Below are positions 15,118-18,500 of a stretch of 18,500 nucleotides of DNA, piece after piece; the stretch's first letter is position 1; each line of letters starts with the position of its first letter. The notes under the pieces are model-generated. The model did no database searches, was not told the DNA's origin, and saw nothing but the letters and a program-made list of their open reading frames with translations. The stretch spans positions 1-18,500 of the forward strand of contig JBGVMW010000266.1 in NCBI GenBank assembly GCA_045125095.1. Direction: 5' to 3'. The stretch is from JBGVMW01 sp045125095. Lineage in GTDB: Bacteria > Bacillota > Clostridia > Lachnospirales > Lachnospiraceae. The position numbers and the translations under genes are program-made.

Positions 15118-16896
15118 ATGGCAAACTATAATTTTAAGGTTGATTTAAAAGGTATTATTAAACTTTTGAGTGACAATTTATATTCCAGCAAGGATGTGTT
15201 TCTGCGTGAAGTTCTGCAGAATGCTGTGGATGCCATCACAGCAAGAAAAGAGCAGGAACCTGATTTTACAGATGGTAGAATCATCATTGCTTATCAGGAG
15301 ACAGCAGAGGGGGCAGAAGTTATTTTTAAAGATGATGGCATTGGTCTGACGAAAGAGGAGATACACTCGTTCTTGTCGGTAATTGGGCAGTCCTCCAAAA
15401 GAAGTGAGGAAGTGAGAAGCAGTTTTATCGGACAATTTGGTATCGGTTTGCTTTCTTGTTTTCTGGTTACCAATGAGATAAAAGTGATTACCCGTTCTGT
15501 CAATGATGAAACGGCATACCAGTGGCTTGGATTTAGTGATGGTACATACAAAGTGACACAACAGAAAGGGAAGACAGATGCAGGAACAGAGATTCACATC
15601 CGGTTGAAAGGGGAAATGTATCGGCAATACAAGCAGGAAAGAATACAAAAAATGTTGAGGGAATATGGTTTCCTGCTTACCATACCGATATATTTTGAAA
15701 GGGAAGATGGGACAGAACAAATGAATGATTCCTTTATTCCGTGGAGACAGTCATTTTGTACCAGTGAGGATATTATGGAATTTGGGCAGCAGGTATTTGG
15801 GGACGAATTCTTTGACGTTATCCCTTTAAATGGAGAAACCATTAAAGGATATGCATTTATTTCCATGCGGCAGATGACGCCAACTTCCGTAAATGGTCAT
15901 AAGATTTATTTGAAAAATATGTATGTGACAGATGAGGGCAAAGAGTTGATTCCTAAGTGGGCATTTTTTACAAAATGTATTATAAATGCCAAGGATTTAA
16001 CGCCAACAGCAGCAAGAGAGGGCTTTTTTAAAGATTATAAGCTGATGAAAGCCAAAAATGAAATTGAGAAAAGTATTTTTGATTATTTCGTGTCATTAGC
16101 TGAGTACGATGTGCGAAAGTTGAAAAGGATTACAGGAGTACATAATGTTGCCATTAAGTCCTTAGCAGTGGAGAATGAAAAAGTGTACAAATTTTTCTTC
16201 CCATTTCTTACCTTTAGCACAAATAAGGGGGAAATGACAGGCTTTCAGCTTGTAGAGACTGCCAAAAAGATACCAGTGCATTATTGTATAGAAATAGATG
16301 ATTTTAGACGTGTCAGTCCCTTAATAGAAGGTAGTAGCAGGCTGTTAATTAACGCCGGGTATATCTACGATTCTAAGTTGTTTCGAATGTTAGAAAAATA
16401 CAACAAGGATATCAAAATAGATGTCTTTGATGAGATGTCATATGACAAATTATTAGAAACCCCTTCTGAGGAGGTTGTCTTCACGATGGCATTTTTAACA
16501 GCCGCAGCAAAAGAAGCATTGGCAATGTGTAATTGCAACGTGGTATTAAAGAGCTTCTCACCGCAGCAGTTACCAGCTCTTTATGTGCCGGGAGCGGATT
16601 GTATCTTTGATGGGGAAATGAGCAGTGAAGGCTTCTCTAGTTTCTTTGAGGGCTTTTCCTTTGACGATGAGGAAGAAGATGATTACAGCGCCAAATTATA
16701 TTTAAACTGCAACAATCCACTAATCAAACGTCTGGCAAAATCTCAGGATACGGAACTGGTCAAAACTATTGTACAGGTAATATATGTGCAGGCATTTATG
16801 GCTGGCCACTATACCATGGGCGAACAGGAGATGGAGATTATGAACAGTAGCCTGACGAAGCTTATGGGATATGGATTGGATGGAGGATTGGTGTGA
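15118..16896 (+). CDS. HSP90-family ATPase, divergent from housekeeping HtpG
   Basis: A 592-residue protein with HSP90 architecture. The N-terminal GHKL ATPase has catalytic E31 and N35/D38 in FLREVLQNAVDA, D73 in DDGIGL, and the lid/G-box GQFGIGLLS (106-114). The middle domain holds the catalytic-loop arginine R300 in TAAREGF. The C-terminal dimerisation part is recognisable by NPLIKRLA. It is somewhat shorter than typical HtpG (E. coli 624 residues). An acidic run DDEEEDD (516-522) interrupts the C-terminal half, and the usual HtpG wording (NASDA, DNGIGM) is altered. The ATPase residues are kept, so it is probably active. GGAG is 7 nt before the ATG. It could be the genome's only HtpG or a specialised paralogue; the divergence and its partner gene favour a paralogue. 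Confidence 0.9.
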   Translation: MANYNFKVDLKGIIKLLSDNLYSSKDVFLREVLQNAVDAITARKEQEPDFTDGRIIIAYQETAEGAEVIFKDDGIGLTKEEIHSFLSVIGQSSKRSEEVRSSFIGQFGIGLLSCFLVTNEIKVITRSVNDETAYQWLGFSDGTYKVTQQKGKTDAGTEIHIRLKGEMYRQYKQERIQKMLREYGFLLTIPIYFEREDGTEQMNDSFIPWRQSFCTSEDIMEFGQQVFGDEFFDVIPLNGETIKGYAFISMRQMTPTSVNGHKIYLKNMYVTDEGKELIPKWAFFTKCIINAKDLTPTAAREGFFKDYKLMKAKNEIEKSIFDYFVSLAEYDVRKLKRITGVHNVAIKSLAVENEKVYKFFFPFLTFSTNKGEMTGFQLVETAKKIPVHYCIEIDDFRRVSPLIEGSSRLLINAGYIYDSKLFRMLEKYNKDIKIDVFDEMSYDKLLETPSEEVVFTMAFLTAAAKEALAMCNCNVVLKSFSPQQLPALYVPGADCIFDGEMSSEGFSSFFEGFSFDDEEEDDYSAKLYLNCNNPLIKRLAKSQDTELVKTIVQVIYVQAFMAGHYTMGEQEMEIMNSSLTKLMGYGLDGGLV

Positions 16897-16947
16897 TGAA
16901 TAGTGAGGGAATGAAAAAAATATAGTAAAGTAATCTATTGGAAAGAT

Positions 16948-16979
16948 AGGAACTGCCCGGGGTGGGCGGTTCCTTTTTT
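16948..16979 (+). terminator. Intrinsic terminator after the HSP90-family gene
   Basis: An 11-bp GC-rich stem (16948-16958 with 16964-16974, one G-U pair) closes a 5-nt loop and runs into six T (16974-16979), about 50 nt after the stop codon. Confidence 0.92.
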
Positions 16980-17033
16980 CATGGACGATGTACTAGTATA
17001 TAAAACGAATGCGCACGAATATGAAAGGAAGAT

Positions 17034-17111
17034 GCACTGCGCGCCAAATTCGGCGCGGCACTGCGTGCAAGCATAATAATTAGCTGAGTTTTCGAGGGCG
17101 TGCTTGCACGC
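17034..17111. repeat. GC-rich palindromic, repeat-like intergenic block
   Basis: Within the 316-nt gene-free gap 16897-17212 this block stands out as GC-rich. It contains GCACTGCG twice in direct orientation (17034-17041 and 17058-17065) and a CGCGCC/GGCGCG hairpin (17040-17045 with 17052-17057). It also has a perfect 10-bp inverted repeat GCGTGCAAGC/GCTTGCACGC (17063-17072 with 17102-17111) and a tight GCGTGC-TT-GCACGC palindrome (17098-17111). It resembles dispersed REP-like or small palindromic repeats. Only one copy lies in this window, so dispersal is not shown. The rest of the gap holds the two flanking terminators and nothing else recognised. Confidence 0.55.
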
Positions 17112-17152
17112 TTTGTTCCGTGAAGTAAGATAAGCAATTTAACGAATCATAT

Positions 17153-17176
17153 AAAAAATTCCCACCTATAAGGTGG
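17153..17176 (-). terminator. Probable weak terminator of the Ser/Thr kinase gene
   Basis: On the minus strand a 6-bp stem (AGGTGG/CCACCT, 17162-17167 with 17171-17176, 3-nt loop) is followed by a T-rich run opposite the A-run at 17153-17158. It lies about 36 nt past the kinase stop. The short stem makes it weaker than the other terminators here. Confidence 0.55.
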
Positions 17177-17212
17177 TAACACCTATCTCTATTAAATGCT
17201 ATAATAACCTTG

Positions 17213-18286
17213 TCAATTAAAAAAAATAGATTTAACAATAAGCATAAGGATAAGGAGTGCGGTAACCACCATGATATCAAGCAAAGCAATTCCAATGTAA
17301 CGAACGATTTTAAACCTATGTTTACACAAAGGAAACCCCTTTTGGATATTTAAATAATTGAATCCTACAAATATAAAGGAAAGCATTACAAACAGGCAAA
17401 AGATACGTTCCACCCACAATGCAGCACCAAATGTATTTTCGACCTCCAAGTTGATGCATAGACATAAAATGATGAGATACATCATGGAAGAAAAAATTAC
17501 TTTCCAAGGTGTCAGAGTACGAAAACCAGGTGGCAGGAATGAGCGGAATGTCAAAGAAGAACAGGTTTTTATTTCCATTTGTGGTTGTCTGGTTTGTTTA
17601 AGAGCTGCTTTCAATTCAGTAACAGACTGATAGCGGTCGGCGGGATTGATTTGAACGCATTTCGCAATAATGTCATTTAGCATGGATGAGCTGGAAGGCA
17701 ATACAAAGAGAAGCTCTTTCAGTAATATTCCAAGGGCATATATGTCAGTTCGTGGAGTGGAGGAACCGAAGCCGTATTGTTCCGGAGCTGCGTATCCTTT
17801 TGTTCCAAGTAATACGGTATCGATATCGGTTGATTCTGTAAAATATTTAGCAGCATTAAAATCCAGTAACATGACATGGTTGTGTTCTGTAATCATTATG
17901 TTTGATGGTTTGATGTCCCTATGGATAATAGGTGGCTGAAAAGAATGCATTCTTTCTAAAATAGCACAGAGTTCAACCATGTATTGAAAAATACAATCAA
18001 TACTAAGGCTGGAAGTGTCAATTTTTTCTTGCAAAGAACAACCGGATACATAATGTTCAATCACGATTAATTGATTATCTTCTTCATACAGCACAATAAT
18101 TTGAGGTATGCCACAAATAGGATGTTCGGCGATAGATTGATAAATATCTTTATTATATACATCAAGGATTTTTTTGACATAGATTTTCTGTGTTTCCTGA
18201 TGTTGCACCAAATAAATCTTATGGGACTCGTTTAATGTGGCTATAGTTTTATAATATGAAATGGCTAGACGTTTAGAATAATCCAT
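17213..18286 (-). CDS. Membrane-anchored Hanks-type serine/threonine protein kinase
   Basis: A 357-residue protein. The kinase domain occupies about 1-255: ATP-binding lysine K38 (IYVKKI), catalytic loop HRDIKPSN with D124, and metal-binding D142 in DFNAAK where most kinases have DFG. An activation segment with GTKGYAAPEQYG and TDIYALGILL follows. The glycine-rich loop is barely recognisable (LNESHKIYLV), as in other compact clostridial kinases. Three hydrophobic helices lie C-terminal (about 275-292, 302-320 and 332-355), with no PASTA or other external sensor. ATG 18286 is chosen over the upstream in-frame ATG 18322 because AAAGGAAAGGAA ends about 7 nt before it. The substrate is unknown. 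It converges on the HSP90 operon but is transcribed alone. Confidence 0.9.
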   Translation of the reverse strand: MDYSKRLAISYYKTIATLNESHKIYLVQHQETQKIYVKKILDVYNKDIYQSIAEHPICGIPQIIVLYEEDNQLIVIEHYVSGCSLQEKIDTSSLSIDCIFQYMVELCAILERMHSFQPPIIHRDIKPSNIMITEHNHVMLLDFNAAKYFTESTDIDTVLLGTKGYAAPEQYGFGSSTPRTDIYALGILLKELLFVLPSSSSMLNDIIAKCVQINPADRYQSVTELKAALKQTRQPQMEIKTCSSLTFRSFLPPGFRTLTPWKVIFSSMMYLIILCLCINLEVENTFGAALWVERIFCLFVMLSFIFVGFNYLNIQKGFPLCKHRFKIVRYIGIALLDIMVVTALLILMLIVKSIFFN

Positions 18287-18307
18287 AATACAATTCCTTT
18301 CCTTTGT

Positions 18308-18335
18308 ATGATAAGTAGGCATTTGCGAATGTGAA
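18308..18335 (-). promoter_or_regulatory. Putative promoter of the Ser/Thr kinase gene
   Basis: On the minus strand TTCACA (18335-18330) and TATCAT (18313-18308) are 16 bp apart, each one base from consensus, and end about 20 nt before the chosen ATG. The inverted repeat ATTTGCG/CGCAAAT (18321-18327 and 18343-18349) straddles the -35 box and could be an operator. Confidence 0.5.
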
Positions 18336-18380
18336 GACCATCCGCAAATTGTCAGAATGGTTTGTGCAAATAGCTGCTTA

Positions 18381-18496
18381 CTACATAGTCTATATTTGAC
18401 GCGCTCTCGCTCCCTTCAAACGTAGCGGACACTAAGGCTGTAAAATACACAGCCTAAGTGTCGACGTTTTCAGAGGGTCACATATAGACTATGTAG
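18381..18496. repeat. Nested long imperfect palindrome, MITE-like or structured RNA
   Basis: Outer arms CTACATAGTCTATAT (18381-18395) and its perfect complement (18482-18496) continue inward with TGAC/GTCA (18397-18400 with 18477-18480), CCC/GGG, and AAACGT/ACGTTT (18418-18423 with 18464-18469). A central 14-bp stem with one mismatch (18428-18441 with 18449-18462) has a 7-nt loop. The whole can fold into one hairpin-like structure of about 116 nt. There is no ORF of note. It reaches almost to the window edge, so target-site duplications cannot be judged. Confidence 0.65.
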
Positions 18497-18500
18497 CAAA

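Noticed and set aside
13884..16896. Reading the helical protein plus HSP90 pair as an established anti-phage defence system.
   Set aside because: No nuclease, protease, TIR, toxin or transmembrane effector is present and no known defence family is recognised. It is kept only as an uncharacterised module.
17032..17076. A 14-codon ORF (ATG to TAA) with a purine-rich AAAGGAAG in front, inside the GC-rich palindromic block.
   Set aside because: The putative binding site is only 2 nt from the ATG, and the codons simply follow the palindromic repeat. Nothing suggests a real peptide.
17215..17240. A TTGACA-like box at the end of the kinase gene as a minus-strand promoter.
   Set aside because: No fitting -10 box was found at 16-18 bp, and no minus-strand gene lies downstream before the terminator.

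Overview
The window looks like chromosome from an anaerobic Firmicute of the class Clostridia, most likely a Lachnospiraceae gut bacterium. The reasons are the AT-leaning base composition (judged by eye, not computed), purine-rich ribosome binding sites before nearly every gene, a DUF4364-type regulator, a compact DFN-type Ser/Thr kinase, and hybrid kinases of a style common in that family. No rRNA, tRNA, CRISPR array, transposase or prophage gene was seen.

Left block, plus strand, 1-10942: a chemosensory cluster. After the last codons of an upstream gene come cheB, a single-domain CheY-like response regulator, cheA, cheW and a methyl-accepting protein (MCP) with almost no extracytoplasmic domain. 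An intrinsic terminator follows, and the first of two membrane-bound hybrid histidine kinases starts 13 nt after its T-run. The first kinase has a degenerate receiver-like region, a true receiver and an Hpt domain. The second overlaps it by 7 nt and ends in a full-length DegV (fatty-acid-binding-type) domain. No cheR, cheC, cheD or flagellar gene lies in the window, so the output (motility or something else) cannot be read here. The DegV-tailed kinase is the most unusual protein of the window.

Middle block, minus strand, 11011-13670: a probable three-gene operon read right to left: malic enzyme, a YhcC/YtqA-type radical SAM protein whose TTG start abuts the malic enzyme stop, and a DUF4364 winged-helix protein. 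It ends at a hairpin shared with the convergent DegV-kinase gene.

Right block, plus strand, 13884-16896: divergent from malic enzyme, a two-gene unit of an unrecognised all-helical 404-residue protein and an HSP90-family ATPase that diverges from standard HtpG. A strong terminator ends it. I regard this pair as a candidate undescribed chaperone/partner module.

Far right, minus strand: a membrane-anchored Hanks-type Ser/Thr kinase with a divergent glycine loop and a DFN motif. It is flanked by two palindromic non-coding elements: a GC-rich repeat-like block (17034-17111) and a nested imperfect palindrome of about 116 nt (18381-18496) with 15-bp perfect terminal inverted repeats.
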